Origin: Spirochaetia bacterium | Lineage (GTDB): Bacteria > Spirochaetota > Spirochaetia > DAHUYW01 | Length of the DNA: 37,191 nucleotides | Assembly: GCA_030041455.1 (NCBI GenBank) | Contig: JASHNV010000113.1 | Coordinates: 1-37,191, forward strand | Direction: 5' to 3' | Shown: one piece after another, positions 1-6,973 of the stretch | Numbering within the stretch: position 1 is the stretch's first letter | Layout: each line of letters starts with the position of its first letter | The notes under the pieces: generated by a model | Told to the model about the DNA's origin: nothing | Databases searched by the model: none | What the model saw: the letters and a program-made list of their open reading frames with translations, nothing else | Made by a program: the position numbers and the translations under genes

Positions 1-180
1 GACTTCACCCAGGTTCTGCTCCAACTCCTCGCGGCGGCGTTCATCATCGTGCTCAACGTGGTCGGGACCTTCATCATCTTGAAGATCATCTCGATCTTCG
101 TTCCATTGCGCATGAATCAACAACACCTTGAGGCGGGCGATGCCGCGGTGCACAGCGAAGAGGCCTATTCAATGGAGTAG
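1..180 (+). CDS. amt: Ammonium transporter, C-terminal fragment (cut by window edge)
   Basis: The first 59 codons, ending in TAG at 178-180, read as the end of an Amt/Rh-type ammonium channel of the inner membrane. A hydrophobic helix rich in Val, Ile and Phe (about residues 8-36 of the fragment) is followed by a short cytoplasmic tail containing LRMNQ, LEAGDAAVHSEEAYS. The pattern arginine, then E/L-G-D, H-S-E-E-A-Y is the conserved Amt C-terminal region that contacts neighbouring subunits and GlnK-type regulators. The start and the pore residues lie outside the window. No glnK/glnB follows; a terminator-like hairpin lies 93 bp downstream, so amt is the last gene of its unit. Confidence 0.85.
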   Translation, partial: DFTQVLLQLLAAAFIIVLNVVGTFIILKIISIFVPLRMNQQHLEAGDAAVHSEEAYSME

Positions 181-272
181 GGAGAAACACCACCCGAATC
201 GAATACCGGTCTCCCCTCTTCGAGGTTCAGCCTGAGACCGGGCGCGGAATTGATTTTAAAATTGCGAACCGC

Positions 273-312
273 GGGCGGGCGTCCCCATCACGGACGGGAC
301 GCCCGCCCTTTT
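273..312 (+). terminator. Rho-independent terminator after amt
   Basis: A perfect 13-bp inverted repeat (GGGCGGGCGTCCC at 273-285, complement at 296-308) with a 10-nt loop is followed at once by TTTT (309-312). The distal arm could instead pair with a second copy of GGGCGGGCG at 316-324, so two mutually exclusive hairpins are possible. Confidence 0.7.
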
Positions 313-363
313 CGCGGGCGGGCGCTCCGGTCGCCGTACCCCGCTTTTCGTTCGACTGCTTTT

Positions 364-453
364 GGAAGGCGGCCTTCCGATCGTCCGTACGCGACACCGG
401 AGAGAGCGTACGGAATCTTTCCGGACGTTTTGGTCGTCCAACGTCCTTCGGAC
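364..453. repeat. Row of short inverted repeats (hairpin cluster)
   Basis: Three perfect inverted repeats sit end to end in a stretch with no convincing gene: GGAAGGC/GCCTTCC (364-378), CCGTACGC/GCGTACGG (385-392 with 406-413) and GGACGTT/AACGTCC (423-429 with 440-446). The last overlaps a small GTCC-TTC-GGAC hairpin (443-453). With the terminator stem at 273-308 this makes four or five consecutive stems in 180 bp. Open frames cross the region on both strands, but their products are low-complexity Arg/Pro-rich and look like GC-driven noise. The rest of 181-663 shows nothing else I can support. Confidence 0.4.
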
Positions 454-663
454 TTCGCGCGCTGGATTTGGCCTTTTGCCATACAAACTCACTCAACTGG
501 CGGTATGAGCGTGAAACATCGTAGACCTTGCCACGCTATCGAGCGGGAATTCCCAAACGTTCAGGTCGTCGGAGTCAACCGGGGGAACCCCGATTCGAAC
601 TCGGACGGCGAACGACATCGAAGCCGCGCTCGCCGATCGCCGTTCGGAGTCGCGCTCGCCGGA

Positions 664-999
664 ATGGCCACGTACCTGCCGCTCGGCGTAGTGTGTGCCG
701 TACTCTTCGTGGGTAAACTGAACGCGGCGCCCGAAGAGGAGTCGACAACGGACCCCGTGCCGGCCGTGCTCGGATGTATCAATCTGACCAGCGGCGCAAC
801 ATGGCAGCTCACGATTGATGCGTTCGATAGGAAGGTAGGGTCATACCCCGCGAGAATCACCGCGAAGAGCATCGATTGGTACGATTCTTCGAACGGAGGC
901 CACGATCACTTCGATCGCGCTTCGCTCGTCTTGACGGAAATCTTCGCATCGAGCACCGGCGGCGTTACCTTTCAGTACGCGTGCCGCGCCATTCGGTAG
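664..999 (+). CDS. Small secreted or membrane-anchored hypothetical protein
   Basis: This 111-residue product starts with a hydrophobic segment (about residues 4-22, ending ...KLNAAPEE) that looks like a signal peptide with an Ala-x-Ala-like cleavage site or a single membrane anchor. The mature part has a compact pattern: a Cys near its start (VLGCINLTSG), W-Q-L-T-I-D, P-A-R-I-T, I-D-W-Y-D, G-G-H-D-H-F-D-R, an A-S-S-T-G-G turn and a final Cys (YACRAIR). The two Cys could form a disulfide. The alternating hydrophobic pattern suggests a small beta-rich exported domain of the kind annotated only as hypothetical. The ATG at 664 was chosen because it sits just before the signal-like segment; the frame extends upstream (ATG at 505), but that part looks non-coding. 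No good ribosome binding site is visible. It stands alone between amt and the SPFH remnant. Confidence 0.55.
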   Translation: MATYLPLGVVCAVLFVGKLNAAPEEESTTDPVPAVLGCINLTSGATWQLTIDAFDRKVGSYPARITAKSIDWYDSSNGGHDHFDRASLVLTEIFASSTGGVTFQYACRAIR

Positions 1000-1142
1000 G
1001 CACCCACATCGCGCGGGTCGGCCCCGTACTCCGAGGGATCGTCGCAGGAGAACCAAGGTCACGCGGCGGCGAGGATTCGGCGTCGGACGCCCCACGAAAT
1101 CCCGAAGGCTGCTCCTCATCGGCGTCCACTTCGAACATCTTC

Positions 1143-1175
1143 TTGACGATACGATATAGAAGTGATATCATATCA
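1143..1175 (+). promoter_or_regulatory. Sigma70-type promoter with palindrome over the -10 box
   Basis: TTGACG (1143-1148), a 17-bp spacer and TATCAT (1166-1171) make a near-consensus promoter in a locally AT-rich island. A perfect 13-nt palindrome, TGATAT-C-ATATCA (1163-1175), covers the -10 element, as expected for a repressor operator. The ATG of the SPFH remnant lies 30 bp downstream of the -10 box. The palindrome resembles the one over the PadR promoter at 14204-14216. Confidence 0.65.
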
Positions 1176-1201
1176 ATATCGACCTTGAGGACGTTCGCCC
1201 A

Positions 1202-1536
1202 ATGGAGGACGTTCAGGAATCGAAACTACGGAGGATCAACGGATTCGCCGCGGTCCTCGCAGGGATCATGCTCGGGTTCGTGATCTGGAGGCTCACGAGG
1301 CACCTCCTCGGAATAGGGACCCAGGGCACGTCGGCTTGGCAGTGCTCTCTATCCGTGTGCTTCTCGTTCTCCGGGGCTTCTTCGTCGTGCATCCGAGCGA
1401 GGCACAGGTGCTCGCCTTCTTCGGCACCTGCGCCGGTAGCGAGCGGCGGGCCGGTTTCCACGGGTCGAATCCCGTTACGACCCGGAAGGCGGTCTCCGTG
1501 CGAGTCCGCGATTTCAACAGCGAAAGGGACGTTTAA
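1202..1536 (+). pseudogene. SPFH/band-7 family protein, frameshifted and truncated
   Basis: The reading frame opened by ATG 1202 begins like SPFH proteins (acidic start, LRRINGF, then a hydrophobic helix of about 20 residues) but loses family similarity after about residue 44. The family pattern resumes in the +2 shifted frame from about 1336: LRGFFVVHPSEAQVLAFFG, then GFHGSNPV, TRKAVSVRVRDFNSE, ending at a stop at 1534-1536. Intact family members read GFFxVxPNEAxVLxxFGxYxG, then GFxWxNPF, KxxSLRVxNF, and continue for another 150-200 residues, which are missing here. So one frameshift (between about 1260 and 1345) plus loss of the C-terminal two thirds destroyed the gene. SPFH proteins are membrane scaffolds of uncertain role. 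A promoter and operator-like palindrome survive upstream. A sequencing error could explain the frameshift but not the truncation. Confidence 0.75.
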
Positions 1537-1760
1537 TGGAAAGCGGGAAACCCTCTGACGCCGCCGAGCAAGTTCGCAGCGCGTGCGAACCCGCGGGAAT
1601 CTCCTCCCCATGCTCTCGCGGGTCCTGATTTCCGGGAAACACTTGAAACGATTCGGTTTTTCGAGCGTCAATGATCGCGCCGCGCGCGCAATCCGGAAGA
1701 GAGCGGCCTACGCGGATCACGGTTTTTGACGGCGGCTGTTGCGGCGCGGAGGTGGTTTCC

Positions 1761-4244
1761 TTGCGACCCTACATTTTACCGGCTTTGTTCGTGCTTTCCG
1801 CGCCTTTGCTATGGGCCTCGCCGGGCAGTCTCGTGATCACGGTCGTCGACCAAGACATCGGCACGCCGCTTGAGGGAGTCCGCTTGACCGTTCGCGGCGT
1901 TCCGGGAACCTTCCAGACAGGGGCCGACGGCGCGGCGACCGTCGCCCTTCCGGCCGGGAGCGGCGCGCTCCTCGTGACCGCCCAGCTTCCCGGCTACGAG
2001 CCGGCGAAGGCCGTTGCGAGGGCGGGGGAGACGAAGCTCCTCATCAAGATGGCGCTCGCCGGGGAGGTGGGGGGCAGCGAGCTCGTCGTCGAGCAGCCGA
2101 GACCGAATGTGTCCGAGGGGGAGGCCGGCGTCTCGGAGGTCGTGACGAAGAACGACATCACCGACACGACCATGGGAGTGGTGCAAGACATCATGTCAAC
2201 CATCAAGATGCTTCCGGGAGTCGGCTACACGAGCACGTTCAACGCCGAGCCGTCGATCCAGGGCGGCAATCCGAACGAGCTGCAGGCCACCCTCGACGGG
2301 GCCTATGTCCTGTACCCCTACCAGTGGGGCGGCGCCGTGTCGATCTTCAACCCCGACATGGTGGAGTCCGCCGAGCTCTCAGACGGGATCGTCTCGGCGC
2401 GCTACGGCCAGTTCCTCTCGGGGCTTCTTGAAGTCAACTCGATCACCCCGACGCAGACGCAGCCGACCGTCGACTTCGACCTCTCGACCTCGGAGGTCGA
2501 CTTGTTCGCGAGCGCTCCGATCGGAAACAACGCCGGGCTCTACTTCGGAGGCACGCAGACCTGGCTTCAGGTTCCGCTTGCCCTGTTCGGGGAATCGCGC
2601 TTCGCCCCGTACATCACCGACGGCTTCGGAAAGCTCTACTGGGACCCGTCGCCGAGCGTGAAATGGTTTCTCGACACCTCGATCGACACCGACGGCGTGA
2701 CGATCAACAACAGCTCGTCGCAAGCGCCCACTCCTCCCAACACCCTGACCACGAGCGGAAGCGGCTCCTATAGCAACAGCGAGGTCCTCCTCGCCTCCGG
2801 CGCGAAGCTCCTCCTCACCAACGATCTTCTCCTCAATCTCCTCGCGAGCTTCAACAACCACGACTTGAACTTCTCGGGCCAGTCGGTGGCGAACGGGACC
2901 GAGTACTACAGCCAGAGCTTCATCAACACCTACGGGAGCATGCTCGGCGGAGCCACGAGCTTCACCCTGAACGATCTGACCTCTTCGGTGAGCGAGTCGA
3001 CGGACGACTACCTCTACCAGGGGAAGGTCGACCTCGACTGGCAGCCCGCGGAGGGCCAGCTCCTCTCCTTCGGGGTGGAGGAGCTTCTCCGGGACTCGAC
3101 AACCGACGAAAACGTGAACACCTGGCAGACCGTGTTCTCCGGAGGAACGCCTGAGTTCGTCAACGTGGTCTCCAACGTCTCGACGAGCGACGACAATACG
3201 CTAACCTCCGCGCTCTACGCCGACTACTCCTTCAGCCTGTGGCGGGGGCTCCTCAAGGGCGAGGCGGGGGTGCGCGCGAACTACACCGTCGTGTACAACG
3301 CCGACATGACCCTGCTCACCCTCCCGTCGGTCGATCCGCGCATCCGGCTCACCCTCACGCCGATCCGAAACAGCGGGGCCTTCCAGTCCATCTCGTTCGT
3401 CGGGGGCACCGGACTTTTCTCCGAGTTTCCCGTCGACAGTCCCTACATCGACACGCAGTACGGCGTGAGCAATTATCAGATCGGCCCCGAGCGGGCTTGG
3501 TTCAACGAGCTCGGGGTGGAGGCGGTCACGAAGGACGGCTGGAAGCTCGATGTCGACGGCTACTACAAGGACTACTTCGACCGCTTCTACGTCGTGGCGG
3601 ACGACCTCGCCAATCCGGTGACCTATTCCCTCTACGACGACGGGGTCGGCTTCGCAACGGGCGTGGACGCGCTCATTCAGCGAAGCACGCGCTACTGGGA
3701 GGGCTGGCTCAGCTATTCGTTCGTCGTCACGCGCCTCTACAACCCCGACGATCCCGGGAATACCGACACCGCCGGCGATCCGACCGGGATCTGGTACTAC
3801 CCGAGCTACAACAGCGAGAACGACTTCAGCCTCGTCCTCACGCTCAAGCCGACGAGCGGCTTCTCCTTCACCGTCGAGGCGCAGGTGGCGAGCGGAACGC
3901 CGCTTTCGCAGCTCGGGCCGATCACGCCCTATATCGCGGAGCTGCCCGACGGCACCTACGTCGAGCGCTACGCGCAGACCTCCACGTACAGCGACACCCT
4001 TCGCACGGGCTGGTCCTACCCGGTCGACCTCAAGGCATCCTGGCACGGGTTCTACCGCGGCACCAAGATCGGCTGGGAGTTCTACCTCGCGGTGCAGGAT
4101 GTCTTCGCGATGCTCTACACCGCGGCGGCGAACGGCAATCCGCCCTTCGACCCATGGACCGGCGCCACCCTTACCGGGACGTCCGCCGCCTCCTACGACC
4201 TCGGGTTCCCGATTCCCTCGATCGGTTTCGACGTGACCTACTAG
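1761..4244 (+). CDS. TonB-dependent outer-membrane receptor with carboxypeptidase-regulatory-like N-terminal domain
   Basis: This 827-residue product is an outer-membrane beta-barrel for energised uptake of an unidentified ligand. A signal peptide (LRPYILPALFVLSAPLLWA) is followed by a carboxypeptidase-regulatory-like beta-sandwich (about residues 22-100: VDQDIGTPLEGVRLTV, TGADGAATVALPAG, LPGYEPAKA). Next come a possible TonB box (SELVVEQ) and a plug domain (about 125-230: DIMSTIKMLPGVG, SIQGGNPNELQATLDGAYV, NPDMVESAELSDGIVSARYGQFLSGLLEV). The rest is a barrel rich in aromatic Y/W strands that ends in a terminal Tyr (GFDVTY). TTG 1761 is chosen as the start because GGAGGTGG lies 5-6 nt upstream and the signal peptide begins right there; an ATG at 1671 would add a 30-residue polar extension before the signal. 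It is first in an operon with exbB, exbD and tonB, so it is probably served by its own energy-transducing complex. The ligand cannot be read from the sequence. Confidence 0.88.
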   Translation: MRPYILPALFVLSAPLLWASPGSLVITVVDQDIGTPLEGVRLTVRGVPGTFQTGADGAATVALPAGSGALLVTAQLPGYEPAKAVARAGETKLLIKMALAGEVGGSELVVEQPRPNVSEGEAGVSEVVTKNDITDTTMGVVQDIMSTIKMLPGVGYTSTFNAEPSIQGGNPNELQATLDGAYVLYPYQWGGAVSIFNPDMVESAELSDGIVSARYGQFLSGLLEVNSITPTQTQPTVDFDLSTSEVDLFASAPIGNNAGLYFGGTQTWLQVPLALFGESRFAPYITDGFGKLYWDPSPSVKWFLDTSIDTDGVTINNSSSQAPTPPNTLTTSGSGSYSNSEVLLASGAKLLLTNDLLLNLLASFNNHDLNFSGQSVANGTEYYSQSFINTYGSMLGGATSFTLNDLTSSVSESTDDYLYQGKVDLDWQPAEGQLLSFGVEELLRDSTTDENVNTWQTVFSGGTPEFVNVVSNVSTSDDNTLTSALYADYSFSLWRGLLKGEAGVRANYTVVYNADMTLLTLPSVDPRIRLTLTPIRNSGAFQSISFVGGTGLFSEFPVDSPYIDTQYGVSNYQIGPERAWFNELGVEAVTKDGWKLDVDGYYKDYFDRFYVVADDLANPVTYSLYDDGVGFATGVDALIQRSTRYWEGWLSYSFVVTRLYNPDDPGNTDTAGDPTGIWYYPSYNSENDFSLVLTLKPTSGFSFTVEAQVASGTPLSQLGPITPYIAELPDGTYVERYAQTSTYSDTLRTGWSYPVDLKASWHGFYRGTKIGWEFYLAVQDVFAMLYTAAANGNPPFDPWTGATLTGTSAASYDLGFPIPSIGFDVTY

Positions 4245-4251
4245 GAAGCCC

Positions 4252-4278
4252 ATGAGCGTGGAGCCCCATACATCGTGA
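4252..4278 (+). other. Possible 8-codon minicistron coupling receptor and lipoprotein translation
   Basis: ATG 4252 opens an 8-codon frame (MSVEPHTS) whose TGA (4276-4278) overlaps the GTG start (4275-4277) of the lipoprotein gene as GTGA. An AGGAAG sequence lies at 4243-4248, a short 3 nt from this ATG and 26 nt from the GTG. The lipoprotein start has no Shine-Dalgarno sequence of its own, so ribosomes terminating here could re-initiate on it. This is a reading of the sequence, not a known element. Confidence 0.3.
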
Positions 4279-5054
4279 AAACAGCCGTTACGATTGCCCT
4301 TGCCGCGCTCGCGGCGGCGCTTCTCGCCGGGTGCGCGACCTTTCCGGTCCAGGAAGCCTACGCGAGCACGGACTCGCTCCGCATCGAGATCGCGCCCGCG
4401 GCCCACGGCGAGCGGGAGGCGCGTCTTTCCGGCGGACCGCTCCTCGGCGCCGTGCTCTCAGGCGAGGCCGTGCCCGACCGCGCGGGCGGCTGGGAGGTGA
4501 GCCTCATCGGCATGAAGTGGTTCAACAACTGGCCGAACGGGTGGACGGAAGCGACCTTCGTCGCGGACGGGAGCTTCGACCTGCTCCCGAGCCAGGGCGG
4601 CTTCGCGATTCGCGTCAAGGACGCTCCGGAGATCGACGCGCCGAGCGCCGCCCGCATCCGGTACTTCAGCGACTACTACGGCGGAACCGAGGCGCTCGAG
4701 CAGCTCACGCGCCGTTGGAACCGGATCGAGGCCTACGCGGGTTTCCTGCAGTCGCGCCACGACAGCTCCTGGTTCGGCGACCGGCGGAGGGTGAGGCGCT
4801 TCCTCTTTCCCGAGCTCTACGGCTATGATCAGCCTCCGGAGCCCGGCCACGCGAGCGTTCTCGCCGACTCCATCCGCTGGAACACCGACTATACCAAGAA
4901 GGAGTTTCCGGAGAACCTGAGGCCGCTTCGCGATAGCGGCACGATGCTGCGGGACTACGAAGAGTCGCCGGAGCTCTGGGCGCTCGCCGTCCGCTGGGAC
5001 ACCCTGTGGACGGCGGGCATGAAGACGCGCGTCTTCCATGCCGTGAAACGCTGA
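4275..5054 (+). CDS. Hypothetical lipoprotein in the TonB operon
   Basis: This 259-residue product has a lipoprotein signal: short basic start, an Ala/Leu-rich core and the lipobox LLAGC with the lipidated Cys at position 20. The mature protein matches no family I recognise. It has a beta-rich N-terminal half (SLRIEIAPAAHGEREARLSG, WEVSLIGMKWFNNWPNGW, TEATFVADGSFDL) and a more helical, Arg/Trp-rich C-terminal half (RRWNRIEAYAGFLQSRHD, LFPELYGYDQPPEPG, FPENLRPLRDSG, WALAVRWDTLWTAGMKTRVFHAV). It begins at a GTG 30 nt after the receptor stop and ends 19 nt before exbB, so it is co-transcribed with the TonB system. A surface or periplasmic partner of the receptor (ligand capture or plug interaction) is plausible but is inference from position only. 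Confidence 0.75.
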   Translation: MKTAVTIALAALAAALLAGCATFPVQEAYASTDSLRIEIAPAAHGEREARLSGGPLLGAVLSGEAVPDRAGGWEVSLIGMKWFNNWPNGWTEATFVADGSFDLLPSQGGFAIRVKDAPEIDAPSAARIRYFSDYYGGTEALEQLTRRWNRIEAYAGFLQSRHDSSWFGDRRRVRRFLFPELYGYDQPPEPGHASVLADSIRWNTDYTKKEFPENLRPLRDSGTMLRDYEESPELWALAVRWDTLWTAGMKTRVFHAVKR

Positions 5055-5073
5055 TCCGAAGAGAGGAGTCGTC

Positions 5074-5754
5074 ATGCTGAGGACCATCACCGTCGACAAT
5101 CCCGTCATACTCGTCGTCCTTGCGATTCTCGTCTGCTTTTCCATCGCTTCGTGGGCGATCATCATCCAGAAGCTCATTCAGCTTCGCTCGCTTCGGCGGA
5201 GCTCTCGGGAGTTCGTCGAGCTGTTCTGGGAGGTAAAGGAGTTCGCCGCGATCGAGACGCGGCTTGCCGGGCTGAAGCCCGGGCCGCTATCGGCGCTTTT
5301 TCGCGAGGGCTATCGGGAGACCGAGCGCCTGCTCTCGGCCGAGATGGAGCCGGGAGCCGAGCGCCTGCTCACGGCGGAGGCGGGAGCCGTGGAGAACGTC
5401 TCGAGGAGCCTGCGGAGAGTCGCCTCGCGCGAGATCGCGCGCATCGAGCGGGACGTCGCCTTCCTCGCCACCGCCGGCTCCACCACGCCCTTCATCGGAC
5501 TGTTCGGGACCGTGTGGGGCATCATGACCGCGTTCCAGAGCATCGGCAAGGCGGGTTCGACCTCCCTTGCGATCGTCGCTCCGGGCATCTCCGAGGCGCT
5601 CATCACGACGGCGATCGGGCTCGCGGTGGCGATCCCGGCGGTCATCGGATTCAACTACGTGCAGGGCAGGATCCGGCGGTTCGTGGGCGACGTCGACGGC
5701 TTCTGCTCCGACTTTCTCGGCATCGCGCAGCGAATCTTCGCGGCGAGGAGGTAG
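5074..5754 (+). CDS. exbB: ExbB/TolQ/MotA-family proton channel protein
   Basis: The 226-residue product has the ExbB layout: a first membrane helix at about 9-31 (NPVILVVLAILVCFSIASWAII), a long cytoplasmic loop with amphipathic helices, and two more helices at about 128-155 and 165-195. These carry the family signatures TAGSTTPFIGLFGTVWGIMTAF and PGISEALITTAIGLAVAIPAV. The Pro/Gly/Thr residues there line the proton path used by ExbB-ExbD to energise TonB. GAGGAG lies 6-7 nt before ATG 5074. It sits between the lipoprotein and exbD in one transcription unit. A TolQ role in a Tol-Pal system is less likely because exbD, tonB and a receptor are adjacent and tolB/pal are not. Confidence 0.93.
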   Translation: MLRTITVDNPVILVVLAILVCFSIASWAIIIQKLIQLRSLRRSSREFVELFWEVKEFAAIETRLAGLKPGPLSALFREGYRETERLLSAEMEPGAERLLTAEAGAVENVSRSLRRVASREIARIERDVAFLATAGSTTPFIGLFGTVWGIMTAFQSIGKAGSTSLAIVAPGISEALITTAIGLAVAIPAVIGFNYVQGRIRRFVGDVDGFCSDFLGIAQRIFAARR

Positions 5755-5758
5755 CCGC

Positions 5759-6178
5759 ATGGAGTTTCAGCGCCGCGAGGAGCGCGAGCCGCTCTCCGGC
5801 ATCAACGTGACGCCCCTCGTGGACGTCATGCTCGTCCTGCTCATTGTCTTCATGGTGACCGCGTCGCTCGGCCAGCAGGGCATCACCGTGCGCCTGCCGA
5901 AAGCGCAGGCAAGCCCCTTGAAGGTGGCCGAGGACACGGTCGTCGTGTCGATCGACGCCCACCTCAACACCTACATCAACTCCGCTCGGGTCGACCCGTC
6001 GCAGCTGAAAGCGCGTCTCGAGGCGATCTACCGCGCGCGGTCCGACAAGACCGCCTTTCTGAAGAGCGACAAGGCGGTCTCCTACGGGGACTTCATCCGG
6101 ATCGTGGCGCTCATGAAGTCGGCCGGCGTGGAGCAGCTCGGCATGATGACCGAGGAGCCTCAGGCGAGCTCTCCATGA
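5759..6178 (+). CDS. exbD: ExbD/TolR-family biopolymer transport protein
   Basis: This 139-residue protein has a short cytoplasmic start, a single membrane helix at about 20-38 (PLVDVMLVLLIVFMVTASL) with the essential membrane aspartate at position 22, and a periplasmic domain (ITVRLPKAQASPL, VVVSIDAHLNTYIN, FLKSDKAVSYGDFIRIVALMKSAGVEQLGM). With ExbB it forms the proton-driven motor for TonB. ATG 5759 is preceded by GAGGAGG (5746-5752), and the gene starts 4 nt after exbB ends. Its TGA overlaps the ATG of tonB (ATGA), indicating translational coupling. Confidence 0.94.
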   Translation: MEFQRREEREPLSGINVTPLVDVMLVLLIVFMVTASLGQQGITVRLPKAQASPLKVAEDTVVVSIDAHLNTYINSARVDPSQLKARLEAIYRARSDKTAFLKSDKAVSYGDFIRIVALMKSAGVEQLGMMTEEPQASSP

Positions 6179-6807
6179 GATCGGCGCTCGCCTTGCCGGC
6201 AGCGACGCCCTCGTGGCGGGGGGTGGCCATCGCGATCGCGATCGCGCTCCACGCCGCCGGGATTCTCCTCGTCCTCGAGCTCGGCCGCGAGCCGAAGCCG
6301 CCCGCTCCGCCCCGCGCGCTATCGCTCGTCGACCTGGACGTCGCGCCTCCGCCCCCCGCGCCGAGGCTTCCGCCGCCGGCCGCGGAGCCCGCCGAGCCGA
6401 CTGCCGCACCGATAAAGCCCGCGGCGCCCACCACACCGGCAAAGCCCGCGGCGCCGGCCGCCCATCCGGTGTCGAGCGCTCCGAAGCCGCCCGCTCCGAG
6501 CGAGCCCGACTACCTGCCGCAATACCGGATCACCGACGTGCCGGTGATCCCGGCCGCCGAGATTCTCTCGCGCATCGAGTATCCGCCGATGGCCGCCCGG
6601 GAAGGCATCGAGGCGACGGTGTACCTCGAGCTCTACATCGACCAAAGCGGGGTCATCCGCAAGGTGCTCGTGCTGAAGGATCCCGGCTACGGGTTCGCCG
6701 ACGCGGCGGTGAAGGCCGTCGAGGGGGTCGTCGCCACCCCCGCGCGCGCGGACGGAAAGCCCGTCGCCGTCCGCTTCCGCTACGCCGTCCGCTTCACCTT
6801 ACGGTAG
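6175..6807 (+). CDS. tonB: TonB energy-transducing protein
   Basis: The 210-residue product has the classic TonB layout: a membrane helix near the N-terminus (about 16-34, GVAIAIAIALHAAGILLVL, with the His typical of TonB), a long Pro/Ala/Lys-rich spacer spanning the periplasm (about 40-110), and a C-terminal domain (about 120-210: IEYPPMAAREGIEATVYLELYIDQSG, KDPGYGFADAAVKAVEG, RFRYAVRFTLR). This domain pairs with the TonB box of the receptor. It overlaps exbD by 4 nt and is last in the operon. A 7-bp GC hairpin (6814-6830) lies just after the stop but has no T-run, so termination there is uncertain. Confidence 0.94.
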   Translation: MRSALALPAATPSWRGVAIAIAIALHAAGILLVLELGREPKPPAPPRALSLVDLDVAPPPPAPRLPPPAAEPAEPTAAPIKPAAPTTPAKPAAPAAHPVSSAPKPPAPSEPDYLPQYRITDVPVIPAAEILSRIEYPPMAAREGIEATVYLELYIDQSGVIRKVLVLKDPGYGFADAAVKAVEGVVATPARADGKPVAVRFRYAVRFTLR

Positions 6808-6847
6808 CCGGCCGCCGGGAGGTTCCCGGCCGGGGAGCTAATTCGCT

Positions 6848-6875
6848 TTGATTCCGGTCCGAACGGCGGTATATT
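6848..6875 (+). promoter_or_regulatory. Predicted sigma70 promoter of pflB-pflA
   Basis: TTGATT (6848-6853), a 16-bp spacer and TATATT (6870-6875) lie about 100 bp before pflB. This gives 4/6 and 5/6 matches to consensus and a 5' leader of about 90 nt ending in a perfect AGGAGG (6961-6966), 7 nt before the ATG. I found no clear FNR or ArcA box beside it. Confidence 0.55.
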
Positions 6876-6973
6876 GGGGGTGAAGGCGGGTCGCACGGGC
6901 GCCTGCTTGACACCTCCCGCCGACTTCCCCATTCAAAAACGTTACCAAACCACTCGACGTAGGAGGCTTCGTC

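Noticed and set aside
227-496. Short minus-strand frames opposite the hairpin cluster
   Set aside because: Arg/Pro-rich translations that follow the GC-rich inverted repeats; no start signals.
1538-1627. Continuation of the SPFH gene after its stop (frame starting MESGKPSDAAEQ)
   Set aside because: No resemblance to the SPFH core domain in any frame after 1536.
6907-6912. A second TTGACA before pflB
   Set aside because: No acceptable -10 box 16-18 bp downstream; the TTGATT/TATATT pair is better.
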